Positions 27,907 to 36,222 of a DNA stretch of 64,000 nucleotides are shown here, in pieces; within the stretch, counting starts at the first letter, position 1; each line of letters starts with the position of its first letter. A program made the translations under genes and the position numbers. The DNA comes from Bisbaumannia salifodinae. GTDB lineage: Bacteria > Pseudomonadota > Gammaproteobacteria > Pseudomonadales > Halomonadaceae. Under the pieces are notes generated by a model, which saw only the letters and a program-made list of their open reading frames with translations, had not been told where the DNA came from and did no database searches. The stretch lies in the NCBI RefSeq assembly GCF_039522585.1, contig NZ_BAAADR010000021.1. The stretch is one strand, 5' to 3'.

Positions 27907-28155
27907 TCAGGCCGCGGTGATGCGCTGGTACTTCTCCATCAGCTGTTCCCGGCTCTCCTCGCGTTCGGGATCCAGGGGGATGCAGTCCACCGGGCAGACC
28001 TGCTGGCACTGGGGTTCGTCGAAGTGGCCGACGCACTCGGTACACAGCGCCGGGTCGATCACATAGATCTCTTCCCCCGGCGAGATGGCGCCATTGGGGC
28101 ATTCGGGTTCGCAGACGTCGCAGTTGATGCACTCGTCGGTGATCATCAGGGCCAT
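27907..28155 (-). CDS. 2[4Fe-4S] ferredoxin, YfhL type
   Basis: Small electron carrier of 82 residues. Cluster I ligands are C9, C12, C15 and C19; cluster II ligands C38, C41, C50 and C54, with the eight-residue insertion between C41 and C50 that marks the Allochromatium/YfhL group. The insertion and C-terminal helix give these ferredoxins very low potentials. It is followed by coaD on the same strand, the usual neighbour in gammaproteobacteria. Confidence 0.92.
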   Translation of the reverse strand: MALMITDECINCDVCEPECPNGAISPGEEIYVIDPALCTECVGHFDEPQCQQVCPVDCIPLDPEREESREQLMEKYQRITAA

Positions 28156-28188
28156 GGGGCTACCTCAGAGAATTCCCGAGTCATTGAC

Positions 28189-28668
28189 TCAGGTATTGTA
28201 ATGCGCTTTTAAGGCCTCGACGACCCTGGGATGCACCAGCTTGGAGACATCGCCGCCCAGGTTGGCGATCTCCCGCACGATGGTGGAGGAGATATAGGAA
28301 TTCTGCACCTCGGGGGTGAGGAAGAGGCTCTCCACGTCCGGGGCCTGGGCGCGATTCATATTGGCCAGCTGCAGCTCGTACTCGAAGTCGGAGACGGCGC
28401 GTAGCCCGCGCAGGATGATGCGCGCCTGCTGGGTCTCGAGGAACTCGGTAAGCAGTCCCGAGAAGCCCACCACCTCCACATTGTCGAGGTGGCCCACCAC
28501 GGCCTGGGCCAAGCCGATCCGGGCATCCAGGTCGAGGGTCGGGCGCTTGCCGGGACTGGCGGCGATGGCCACGATCACCCGGTCGAACATGCGCGCGGCG
28601 CGCTCGATCAGGTCGGTATGGCCATTGGTGATGGGGTCGAAGGTGCCGGGATAGACCACGGTGTTCAT
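28189..28668 (-). CDS. coaD: Phosphopantetheine adenylyltransferase
   Basis: Fourth step of coenzyme A synthesis: ATP plus 4'-phosphopantetheine gives dephospho-CoA. Length 159, as in E. coli. The nucleotidyltransferase motif TFDPITNGH is at 9-17 and the second motif ISSTIVRE near 128. The start is ATG 28668; an upstream frame to 28734 lacks homology. It probably forms an operon with the downstream ferredoxin gene. Confidence 0.95.
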   Translation of the reverse strand: MNTVVYPGTFDPITNGHTDLIERAARMFDRVIVAIAASPGKRPTLDLDARIGLAQAVVGHLDNVEVVGFSGLLTEFLETQQARIILRGLRAVSDFEYELQLANMNRAQAPDVESLFLTPEVQNSYISSTIVREIANLGGDVSKLVHPRVVEALKAHYNT

Positions 28669-28740
28669 GGGCGATGTCCTGTGCCGATCATCGGGGGCGG
28701 GCCTCAGGGTAGCGAAGGCGCCCCGCGGCGACAATGTTAT

Positions 28741-28773
28741 CGCCGGGGGCTAGGCTTCGCCTTGTCCCCGGCG
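28741..28773. terminator. GC-rich hairpin between fabY and coaD
   Basis: CGCCGGGG and CCCCGGCG form a perfect 8-bp stem around an 17-base loop, downstream of the minus-strand fabY gene. No strong U-tract. Confidence 0.5.
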
Positions 28774-28804
28774 CTTATCTCGGCCGAGGCGGGTGACGGA
28801 CTCT

Positions 28805-30709
28805 TCAGTCGTCGAGGCGGCCGAAGGGGTTGTCCACCGTCAGGGAGACCGGCTGGGCGTAGCCGGGGATGCGCAGCTCGTGGTCGTCGATCTCCAGTTC
28901 CGGCCCCTCCAGCACCCCTTCGCCGAAGCGATACTGGACGCGGAACTGGCCCTGGTCGGCCTGTGCCCAGTAGGCGCCGGCGGTGGCCTCGGTGGCGTCG
29001 CGTTTGGCGCGCCATTCGGCCATGGCGGCGGCGCCGTGGCGCTGCTCCAGCAGCCGTTCGGTGGCCCGCGGCGAGAGCACCAGGCCGGTGGCGTTGTTGC
29101 CGCCGAAGCCCTTGGCATTGATCAGGCTGGCATCGGCGTCGAAGGCCCGGGGCGTGCGCGAGAAGGTCAGGCGCTCGGCATGCACGTCGTCGGCCACCGC
29201 ATCCAGGGTGGGGATGCCCGGCAGCAGGCCATGGGCGAAGCTGCCCAGGGCGCTGGCGACCTGGTCGCCGGCGGCGCTGCCCTGGGAGTGGCCCACGAAG
29301 GCCTTCACCGCCACCACCGGCCAGGCCTCGATGCCGTAGGCCGCGGCGATGCGATCGAAGACATGGGACTCGGTGATCCGGTTCTTCGGCGTGCTGGTGC
29401 CATGGGCATGCAGGAAGGTGCGATGACGCAGGCCCTCCTCGCCGAGGATCTCCCGGGCCAGGGCGGCGGCTTTGCCCAGGGTGATGTAGTTGCCGATGCC
29501 GGGCGCCGAGATGGAGCGCTTCCAGCCGTCGGCGTTGGCGAAGACGCCGGGCACGGAGCCCAGGATACGCGCGCCCACCTCCAGGGCCAGGGCGTCATCC
29601 ATCAGCAGCACGAACTGGCTGGCCTCGGCGATGGTAAAGCCGCAGTTGCGGGCGAAGGGCCGGCAGGCGCGCTGGTAATCCTCGTCGGTGAGCAGCTCCA
29701 GGGCATCCAGGGCCTTGAGGCTGTCGTCGTCGGCCAGGGCGCCCATGGCACGGAAGCCCTCGATGATCTCCGGGGTGATGGGCGCGTCCGAGGTGCCCAC
29801 CATCACCACCCGGCGGCGGCCGCTGCGGATATCCTCCACCCCCAGGCGCAGGTTGTAGAGGAAGCTGGCGCAGGCACCCTGGATGGCGCCGGTGGGGCCG
29901 ACGCTGCCCAGCACATAGGCATTGAGGAAGTCGGCGGGCATCTGGCCATAGCCCAGGGGCATCTGCTTGGAGGTGGCGCGATTGCCGGAAACGAAACTCT
30001 TGAGCAGGCCGCCCCAGCCGGCGTCATCCAGTTGGCCGATGGAGTTGCCGGCATAGACGGCGATGGCGTCCGGGTCGAGGCGGTCGCGCAATGCTTCCCA
30101 CGCCAGGCCGCTGTCGCCCAGGCAGTCGGAGGCGCCGAACACCGCCATGGAGAGGCCCCGGGGGTGGTGCACGCTACGGTAGAGGCTCTCCGGCTCGAAG
30201 CCGCTGGGCAACTGGCCGGCGGCCCGCACCTGGGCGGCGCGGCGTTCCGGTAGCAGCACATCGAGATGGCCGGCGGGGACGGTGACCTCCACCTGGCGGC
30301 GGTCGAGTTCGCGCACCTGCCAGGTCTCCGGCAGCGCCTCGGGGAGCTGACGGCGGCGCAGCCGAAACACCAGGGGCGCCTCGATATCGAGACGCGCCTG
30401 GCGATTGGCGGGGATGCCGTCGGCGCCGAAACGGGGATCCTCGATGCGCCGGATCAGGGTGTGGTCGAGAATGCGCTGGCGGTAGCGCTCGACGACCTCG
30501 GCGGCAGCGAGGGGCTGGCCGCCGTCATCGCGCCACTGGCCATCGGAGGCGCCGGCCAGGCGCATCAGGGCGGCCAGGCCGAGCAGCGTTTCGGCCTGGG
30601 CGGATTCGGGCAGGGCCTCGAGGATGGAGCGGCGATAGGCCTGGTGCCCCGAGGTTCTGCCGGCGGCATTGACGCCCCCCATGCCGACGATCACCGGTAA
30701 GTGTGACAA
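28805..30709 (-). CDS. fabY: FabY-type beta-ketoacyl-ACP synthase
   Basis: Condensing enzyme of 634 residues, the same length as P. aeruginosa FabY, which starts fatty acid synthesis by joining acetyl-CoA and malonyl-ACP in place of FabH. The nucleophile lies in QGACASF near residue 280. The two histidines are in HAHGTSTPKNR near 440 and VKAFVGHSQGSAAGDQ near 480. The start is TTG 30709 with GAGGAA upstream; an upstream in-frame ATG is unlikely. A PsrA-like dyad lies about 120 bases upstream. It is monocistronic. Confidence 0.78.
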   Translation of the reverse strand: MSHLPVIVGMGGVNAAGRTSGHQAYRRSILEALPESAQAETLLGLAALMRLAGASDGQWRDDGGQPLAAAEVVERYRQRILDHTLIRRIEDPRFGADGIPANRQARLDIEAPLVFRLRRRQLPEALPETWQVRELDRRQVEVTVPAGHLDVLLPERRAAQVRAAGQLPSGFEPESLYRSVHHPRGLSMAVFGASDCLGDSGLAWEALRDRLDPDAIAVYAGNSIGQLDDAGWGGLLKSFVSGNRATSKQMPLGYGQMPADFLNAYVLGSVGPTGAIQGACASFLYNLRLGVEDIRSGRRRVVMVGTSDAPITPEIIEGFRAMGALADDDSLKALDALELLTDEDYQRACRPFARNCGFTIAEASQFVLLMDDALALEVGARILGSVPGVFANADGWKRSISAPGIGNYITLGKAAALAREILGEEGLRHRTFLHAHGTSTPKNRITESHVFDRIAAAYGIEAWPVVAVKAFVGHSQGSAAGDQVASALGSFAHGLLPGIPTLDAVADDVHAERLTFSRTPRAFDADASLINAKGFGGNNATGLVLSPRATERLLEQRHGAAAMAEWRAKRDATEATAGAYWAQADQGQFRVQYRFGEGVLEGPELEIDDHELRIPGYAQPVSLTVDNPFGRLDD

Positions 30710-30826
30710 GCCGGATTCCTCGTTGTGCTGTTTGATCTTGGAGTCATATTTGAGTAGGAGCGGATGATAGCACTCCGGCTTCGCCCCCGTCATGCGGGGC
30801 TCGTGGCCGGGAAGTAGAAAAGGCTT

Positions 30827-30840
30827 AAAACAAGTGTTTG
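30827..30840. promoter_or_regulatory. PsrA-like dyad upstream of fabY
   Basis: AAAC-AAGT-GTTTG fits the PsrA/FadR-type pattern (G/C)AAAC-N2-4-GTTT(G/C). PsrA responds to long-chain fatty acids in pseudomonads, so control of fabY would be sensible. Not proven. Confidence 0.4.
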
Positions 30841-30864
30841 AAAGCGCCTCCTGGTCGAGCTATC

Positions 30865-30951
30865 ATGAAACGGCTGTTTGAGTCATACGAGTTGGTGTTG
30901 GCGCGTCCCTTCCTGTGGATGCGCCGTTTTTTTATCGGCCCGCATTGCTAG
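30865..30951 (+). CDS. Possible 28-residue leader peptide with embedded terminator
   Basis: ATG 30865 opens a 28-codon frame ending at TAG 30951, upstream of the trmB-like gene. No convincing ribosome site precedes it. The frame runs through an intrinsic terminator (30900-30933), as in leader-peptide attenuators. It may equally be chance coding in a small RNA or an upstream untranslated region. Confidence 0.25.
   Translation: MKRLFESYELVLARPFLWMRRFFIGPHC
30900..30933 (+). terminator. Strong intrinsic terminator in front of trmB-like gene
   Basis: GGCGCGTCC and GGATGCGCC form a 9-bp stem (one G-T pair) with an 8-base loop; after one G comes T7. It faces into trmB although no established gene ends here, so it ends a short transcript or attenuates one. 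Confidence 0.75.
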
Positions 30952-30984
30952 AATAGGCGCTCACTCTTGCTCTGGCCCGATGCC

Positions 30985-31674
30985 ATGGATGCCAACTCCC
31001 GCGTTATCGTTTCCAATCAGACGGGGCCCCATGAGGATCTGGCGCGCCGCGTGGCGCGGGCCCTGACGCACCCGCTGCGCAAGCCGGTGGCCGAGCATAC
31101 CCGGGCCGCCTTCGCCGCGGCCCAGGCCTGGCTCGCCGACCAGCACAAGCCGCTGATCCTCGACTCGGGCTGCGGGGTGGGCCTGTCCACCCGCGAACTG
31201 GCGCGGCGCTTCCCCGACCACGCACTGATCGGGGTCGATCGCAGCGAGAGTCGCCTGAGCCGAGAGCATGGCGAGCTTCCCGCCAATGCCCGGCTGGTGC
31301 GCGCCGACCTGGTGGATTTCTGGCGCCTGGCCCTGGACGCGGGCTGGCGCCCCGAGCGCCACTACCTGCTCTACCCCAACCCCTATCCCAAGGCGGCCCA
31401 CCTCAAGCTGCGCTGGCAGGGCCATCCGGTGCTGCCGGCCCTGCTGGGGCTGGGCGGGCGCCTGGAGCTGCGCTCCAACTGGCGGCTCTATGCGGAGGAG
31501 TTCGCCCTGGCTCTGGGCCAGGCCACCGGCATCACCGCCGAGGTGGCGGCCTATCGGCCCGACGGGGAGGCCTACCTGACTCCCTTCGAGCGCAAGTATC
31601 ACCTCAGCGGCCAGGCCCTGTGGCGGCTGGTGGCCGAGCTGCCCCATGATCCCGGGCTGATGCCCCGGCCCTGA
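30985..31674 (+). CDS. TrmB-like tRNA (guanine-N7)-methyltransferase family protein
   Basis: SAM-dependent methyltransferase of 229 residues. SAM-binding motif DSGCGVGLSTREL is near 60, followed by IGVDRSESRL and a LLYPNPYPKAAHLKLRW segment that corresponds to the TrmB catalytic and tRNA-binding region (normally F-x-DPWPKK-RH-K-RR). The key aspartate of DPWPKK is replaced by Asn-Pro-Tyr here, so whether it makes m7G46 is uncertain; it may be the second TrmB-like paralogue found in many gammaproteobacteria. ATG 30985 is used; a TTG six codons upstream is possible. Confidence 0.7.
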   Translation: MDANSRVIVSNQTGPHEDLARRVARALTHPLRKPVAEHTRAAFAAAQAWLADQHKPLILDSGCGVGLSTRELARRFPDHALIGVDRSESRLSREHGELPANARLVRADLVDFWRLALDAGWRPERHYLLYPNPYPKAAHLKLRWQGHPVLPALLGLGGRLELRSNWRLYAEEFALALGQATGITAEVAAYRPDGEAYLTPFERKYHLSGQALWRLVAELPHDPGLMPRP

Positions 31675-31740
31675 CGCCCGTCCCCGGCTCGGCTAGAATG
31701 GGCCGCCGATCCGGGCACCGCCGTGACAAGGAGTCTTCCC

Positions 31741-32070
31741 ATGGCCTACCTCTATCTGGCCCTGGCGATCATCGCCGAAGTGGCCGCCACCAGCGCCCTC
31801 AAGGCCTCCCAGGAGTTTACCCGCCTGGGCCCCAGCCTGATCGTGGTGGGCGGCTATGCCAGCGCCTTCTATCTGCTGACCCTGGTGCTGCGCACCCTGC
31901 CGGTGGGTATCGCCTACGCCTTCTGGGCCGGCCTGGGCATCGTCCTGGTGACCCTGGTGGCCATGCTGGTCTACGGCCAGAAACCCGACCTGCCCGCCAT
32001 CCTGGGGATCCTGCTGATCGTCGCCGGGGTGGTGGTGATCCAGGCCTTTTCACAGATCTCGCCCCACTAA
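31741..32070 (+). CDS. SMR-family small multidrug efflux protein (EmrE/QacE-like)
   Basis: Four-helix proton-coupled exporter of quaternary ammonium compounds, 109 residues. The essential membrane glutamate is in helix 1 (IIAEVAATSALKAS, about E13). Helix 3 carries PVGIAYAFWAGLGIV, the signature around the conserved tryptophan. AAGGAG precedes ATG 31741. A single gene rather than a pair points to a homodimeric EmrE-type pump; a guanidinium-export (Gdx) function is not excluded. Confidence 0.9.
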   Translation: MAYLYLALAIIAEVAATSALKASQEFTRLGPSLIVVGGYASAFYLLTLVLRTLPVGIAYAFWAGLGIVLVTLVAMLVYGQKPDLPAILGILLIVAGVVVIQAFSQISPH

Positions 32071-32095
32071 ATCCGATCTTCGCGGACACTCCCTT

Positions 32096-33532
32096 ATGCT
32101 GCGTCTCCTTGTCCTGTTCTGCGCGTTTCTGCTGCCCCTGCCGGCCCTGGCGGAAGGCTTTACCCATCTGGTCGGCCTGGTGGAGCGGGGCTTCGCCGTG
32201 GGCGCCGAGGCGCGCCTGCTGGGGGATGGCGCCGCCCCCGGCGAGCTGCTCGGCGAGATCGAACCGCGTCGCCAACTGTCGCCGGCCTCGGTCTCCAAGG
32301 CCTACCTCGCGGCGGCGGCCCTCAGCGAGTGGGGGCCCCAGCACCGCTTCACGACGCGACTGGTGACCACCGGCACCCTGGATGAGCACGGCGTCCTGCG
32401 GGGCGACCTGATCCTCGAGGGGAGCGGCGATCCGGGCCTGGTGGCCGAGGACCTGTGGAAGCTGGTGCAGGGCCTGCGCCAGCGGGGGATCACTGCCATC
32501 GAGGGCGGGCTCGAGGTCAGCCAATGGCGCTTCGGTCCGGTGGAGTGCGTCACCACCGACCGCTGCCAGGCCCGCCGACGCGCCGCCAATGCCTACAGTG
32601 CGCAGCTCTCCGCGGCGGGGGTCAATCACGGCAGCTGGTGCCTGTCGATCCGCCCGGGGCGGGTTGGGGAGACGGCCCGGGCGCTGAGCTGCGATACCGC
32701 CGAGCCCCTGGTGCCCCTGGATAATCGTATCGATACCGTGGCCGCCGGCGGTGGCACCGAGTTCAGCGTCGAGCGGGCCGGGGAGGCGGGCAGCGAGCAA
32801 CTGATCCTGCGCGGGCGCATCGCCGCCGACAGCGGACCCCGCCAGGTACATCGGGCCAGCGCCGATCCCGCCCTGCAGACCGCCCAGACCCTGGGGGCCC
32901 TGCTGGCCCAGGCGGGGATCACCCTGACCGGGGCCCCGGTGGTCACCGAGAGCGCACCGCCGGCCGAGGCTCGGGAACTGGTCGCGGTGGAGGGGCGCTC
33001 CCTGCACGAGCTGCTGCTGGGGGTGATGCACTACTCCAATAACTACATGGCCGATGTGCTGACCCTGGGGCTCGCCGAGGGCAGCCGGCGCCTGCCGGAG
33101 GGCGGCGCCGCCCTGGCCGGTTTCGCCGAGGCGCTGCCCAACCACGGCCCCCTGACCCTGGACAGCGGCAGCGGCCTGACCACCACCAATCGCACCAGTG
33201 CCGCCGGGGTCAATGTGCTGCTCGAGCATATGTACCGCCAGCCGGCGCTCTTCCCCAGCTTCGTCAGCGGCCTGCAGTCGCCGGCCACCGGGGTGATGCG
33301 CTTTATCCGCCGCGGCGGCGACACCTTCCAGCACCATGTGATGCTCAAGACCGGCACCCTCAACCAGCCCTTCGCGGTGCGTGCCGCCGCCGGCTACTTC
33401 CGCACCGCCAGCGGCCGCTGGGGCGTCTTCTCGGTGCTGGTCAACGGCAACGGCACCACCCCCTACCTGAGCTGGCCCGAGGTGCTCGACCCCCTCTCCC
33501 GGGACCTGGAGGCGATGATTCAGTCGCGCTGA
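32096..33532 (+). CDS. dacB: D-alanyl-D-alanine carboxypeptidase/endopeptidase (PBP4 type)
   Basis: Periplasmic peptidoglycan hydrolase of family S13, 478 residues, like E. coli PBP4 (477). Signal peptide 1-19 ends ALA. The three penicillin-binding motifs are S65-V-S-K68, S314-N-N316 and K418-T-G420. The long insertion between the first two is the PBP4 domain II/III region. The start is 25 bases after the SMR stop and no strong ribosome site precedes it, so coupling to the SMR transcript is possible. Its end overlaps the convergent LysR gene by 13 bases. Confidence 0.92.
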   Translation: MLRLLVLFCAFLLPLPALAEGFTHLVGLVERGFAVGAEARLLGDGAAPGELLGEIEPRRQLSPASVSKAYLAAAALSEWGPQHRFTTRLVTTGTLDEHGVLRGDLILEGSGDPGLVAEDLWKLVQGLRQRGITAIEGGLEVSQWRFGPVECVTTDRCQARRRAANAYSAQLSAAGVNHGSWCLSIRPGRVGETARALSCDTAEPLVPLDNRIDTVAAGGGTEFSVERAGEAGSEQLILRGRIAADSGPRQVHRASADPALQTAQTLGALLAQAGITLTGAPVVTESAPPAEARELVAVEGRSLHELLLGVMHYSNNYMADVLTLGLAEGSRRLPEGGAALAGFAEALPNHGPLTLDSGSGLTTTNRTSAAGVNVLLEHMYRQPALFPSFVSGLQSPATGVMRFIRRGGDTFQHHVMLKTGTLNQPFAVRAAAGYFRTASGRWGVFSVLVNGNGTTPYLSWPEVLDPLSRDLEAMIQSR

Positions 33533-34407
33533 GTTACCAGCGCCACCAGGTTGCGCAGGGCCGGGGCGTCGTTGTCGGCGCGCCAGGCGAACCACAGCGG
33601 CATCTCGCAGGCCCGCAGCTCCGCGAGTTCCACGAAGCGGATACCGGGCATGGGGTGGCAGCGGCTGGCGGCGGGCAGGATGGCGATGCCCAGCCCCGCG
33701 GCCACCATGCTGAGGATGGCGATATTGTCGGCGCCGTACTGCACCACCCGGGGATGAAAGCCGAGGCGCTGGAAGTGGGTCTGCATGCGGTCGTAGTAGA
33801 CCGGCGAGGCGCTGCGGAAGCCCCACACGAAGTCCGCCTCGGCGAGATCGCTCAGGCGCGCCGGCGGGGCCTCGGCCCAGGAGGAGCCCTCCGGCACCGC
33901 CAGGATCAGGTGATCCTCCTCCAGCCGCCGGGCCTCCAATCCAGGATGGCCGCCATCGTCCAGGTAGAGGATGCCGGCATCCAGGCGGCCCTCCCTGAGG
34001 CGCTCCAGTTGGGGGCCCGAGAGCAGCGGGAAGACCTCGAAGGCGACCCGCGGATAGCGATCCCGGTAGCGCCGCAGCAGCCCCGCCACCTCCGGCACCC
34101 AGAGATGAGTCACCGTCACCCCCAGGCTGACCTTGCCCACCACCCCCTGGCCCAGGGCCGTCAGTCGCGCCCTGAGCCGGGTGCGCCGATCGAGCAGCGC
34201 CTGAGCCTCCTCGTAAAGCGCCTGGCCCGCCACCGTCAGCCGCATGCCTCGCGCATGGCGCTCGAAGAGCCGCGTCTCCAGGTCCTCCTCCAATAAGCGA
34301 ATCTGCCGGGTCAGTGCCGGCTGGGCCACATGCACCCGGCGGCTCGCCGCCGAGACCGAGCCGGCCTCCACCACGGCGACGAAGTAGTGCAACTGGCGAA
34401 ATTCCAT
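33520..34407 (-). CDS. LysR-family regulator of the adjacent symporter/amidohydrolase genes
   Basis: Regulator of 295 residues; helix-turn-helix SVSAASRRVHVAQPALTRQI at about 17-36, then the effector domain with GVTVTHLWVPEVAGLL. ATG 34407 is preferred to ATG 34413 because GAGG precedes it. It is transcribed divergently from the DUF3311/symporter/M20 genes, and the 135-base gap contains two perfect inverted repeats (34424 and 34447). It therefore very probably controls that operon and itself. The inducer is unknown. Confidence 0.85.
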   Translation of the reverse strand: MEFRQLHYFVAVVEAGSVSAASRRVHVAQPALTRQIRLLEEDLETRLFERHARGMRLTVAGQALYEEAQALLDRRTRLRARLTALGQGVVGKVSLGVTVTHLWVPEVAGLLRRYRDRYPRVAFEVFPLLSGPQLERLREGRLDAGILYLDDGGHPGLEARRLEEDHLILAVPEGSSWAEAPPARLSDLAEADFVWGFRSASPVYYDRMQTHFQRLGFHPRVVQYGADNIAILSMVAAGLGIAILPAASRCHPMPGIRFVELAELRACEMPLWFAWRADNDAPALRNLVALVTQRD

Positions 34408-34423
34408 GGCCATCCTCGGTCAA

Positions 34424-34463
34424 CCCATATCAGGTCGATATGGGTGATATCCAATATGGATAT
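34424..34463. promoter_or_regulatory. Tandem perfect dyads, LysR operator region
   Basis: CCCATATC-AGGTC-GATATGGG (34424-34444) is a perfect 8-5-8 palindrome; ATATCC-AATAT-GGATAT (34447-34463) is a perfect 6-5-6 palindrome immediately after it. This fits a LysR recognition site plus an adjacent activation site. Confidence 0.65.
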
Positions 34464-34542
34464 TTTTTCTATCTCTTGGCCTGCGCCATAGTCAAGGAAC
34501 AATCCATAACAAGACTCGCCGCGGCGAGCGGGACGACTCTCG

Positions 34543-34755
34543 ATGAGCAAGACCTATCACTGGCTGGTGGGGCTGCACTTCACCCTGTGCACCCTGGCGA
34601 TGATCTGGCCCGGCGCGCTGATCGCCAACCGTATCGAGCCCATGCTGCTCGGCCTTCCCTTCCTGTTCTTCTGGTACATCCTGTGGATGCTGGTGCTCTT
34701 CGCCGGCATGTGGGTGGCCTTCGTGATCCGTCACGGAGGGCGCCGCCATGACTGA
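34543..34755 (+). CDS. DUF3311 small membrane protein
   Basis: A 70-residue protein with two hydrophobic helices (about 8-30 and 36-60). DUF3311 proteins are the small companions of sodium:solute symporters such as YhdT/PanF types. Its stop overlaps the symporter start by 8 bases, so the two are made together and probably interact in the membrane. Confidence 0.85.
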   Translation: MSKTYHWLVGLHFTLCTLAMIWPGALIANRIEPMLLGLPFLFFWYILWMLVLFAGMWVAFVIRHGGRRHD

Positions 34756-36205
34756 TTCGCTGATCGTCGTCGGCATCACCTTGACCTATCTCGCCGGCGT
34801 GCTCTGGGTAGGCCTGCGCGCCCGGGGCCAGCAGGGCTCCAGCCTGGAGGGCTATGTGGCCGGCGGTCGCCACGTGGGCGTGGTGATCCTGTTCTTTATC
34901 CTCGGCGCCGAGATCTTCTCCGCCTTCGCCTTCCTGGGAGCCCCGGGCTGGTCCTACCAGCACGGCGCGCCGGCCTTCTATATCCTCGCCTACCTCTCCC
35001 TGGTGCCTATCACCATCTGGGTCCTGGGGCCGCGGGTGGCGGCGCTGGGCCGCGAGCGGGGTTACCTGACCCAGGGCGATATGATCGCCGATCACTACCG
35101 GAGCAAGTCCTTGGGCATCCTCGCCGGGGGGATCGGTGTGCTGGCCCTGGTGCCCTATTTGACCATCCAGATCGCCGGCGCCGGCCTGCTCTTCCAGGCC
35201 GCCACCGATGGCCTGGTACCCTTCTGGCTCGGCGCCCTGCTGGCCTTCCTGGTGGTCGCCGCTTATGTGTTCTGCAGCGGCCTGAACGGCATCGGCTGGA
35301 CCAATCTGGTGCAGGGCATCATGATGATCGCCATCGCCTGGTTCCTGGGGCTATCCATATCCGAACGCCTCTATGGCGGCGTGGGCGAGATGTTCGCTCG
35401 GCTCCAGCAGGCGGCGCCGGAGTACTTGATCCTGCCCGGGGCCACCGGCATGAACTGGGGCTACTTCAGCACCGCGGTGCTGGTCAGCGCCTTCGGCGGC
35501 GCCATGTGGCCGCACCTCTTCATGAAGTTCTACTCCGCGGACAGCGGCAAGACCCTGCGCAAGGTCAGCGTCTTCTATCCGCTCTACGCCTACCTGCTGG
35601 TGCCGCTGCTGTTTATCGGCTTCGCCGGCATCCTGGTATTCGCCGATGCCCCCCTGGAGCGCTCGGATACCGTGCTGCTGCGCATGGTCATGGAGGTGGC
35701 CGACTTCTCGCCCTGGGTCATCGGCCTGATGCTCTCCGGCGCCCTGGCTGCGGCCATGTCCACCGGCGCCAACCTGGCGCATACCGCCGCCATCGTGCTG
35801 GTTCGCGACGTGGCCGGCCCGACCGTGATGAAAGGGGCCAGCGAGCAGACCGTGGTCAGCGCCACCCGCTGGAGCGTGCTGGGCCTGTCGCTGATCGCCT
35901 ACCTGTTCGCCCTGGCCAACCCCGCCTCCCTGGTCCTGCTGTTGCTCGGTGCCTATGGGCTGATCGTGCAGCTCTTCCCGATGGTGATCGGCGCGCTCTT
36001 TATGCCGCGGCTGCGTCGCGCCAGCGTGATGGCGGGCGCCCTGGTGGGCAGTGCCGCCTATCTGGGGATGGAGTTCGCCTGGGGCTCGCCGCTGGGCTGG
36101 CACGCCGGCGTCTGGGCCATGCTGCTCAATGTACTGGTGGTGGCCGCCTGGCAATGGGCCAGTCGCGTCGGCGACGCCGCCCTCTCTCGTACCCAACACT
36201 CTTGA
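34748..36205 (+). CDS. Sodium:solute symporter (SSS family)
   Basis: Inner-membrane sodium-coupled importer of 485 residues with about 13 helices. SSS signatures include YVAGGRHVGVVILFFILG near 37 and the FGGAMWPHLFMKFYSA segment near 250. It is made with the DUF3311 protein and precedes an M20 amidohydrolase by 17 bases. The group probably imports an N-acylated or amide-linked amino acid derivative that the hydrolase then cleaves. The exact substrate is not evident. Confidence 0.87.
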   Translation: MTDSLIVVGITLTYLAGVLWVGLRARGQQGSSLEGYVAGGRHVGVVILFFILGAEIFSAFAFLGAPGWSYQHGAPAFYILAYLSLVPITIWVLGPRVAALGRERGYLTQGDMIADHYRSKSLGILAGGIGVLALVPYLTIQIAGAGLLFQAATDGLVPFWLGALLAFLVVAAYVFCSGLNGIGWTNLVQGIMMIAIAWFLGLSISERLYGGVGEMFARLQQAAPEYLILPGATGMNWGYFSTAVLVSAFGGAMWPHLFMKFYSADSGKTLRKVSVFYPLYAYLLVPLLFIGFAGILVFADAPLERSDTVLLRMVMEVADFSPWVIGLMLSGALAAAMSTGANLAHTAAIVLVRDVAGPTVMKGASEQTVVSATRWSVLGLSLIAYLFALANPASLVLLLLGAYGLIVQLFPMVIGALFMPRLRRASVMAGALVGSAAYLGMEFAWGSPLGWHAGVWAMLLNVLVVAAWQWASRVGDAALSRTQHS

Positions 36206-36222
36206 ACCCCATGGAGGCCATA

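Noticed and set aside
31817..34423. 868-codon minus-strand open frame across the SMR, dacB and LysR genes
   Set aside because: A GC-rich shadow frame. The SMR, dacB and LysR genes beneath it all have family motifs and normal lengths.
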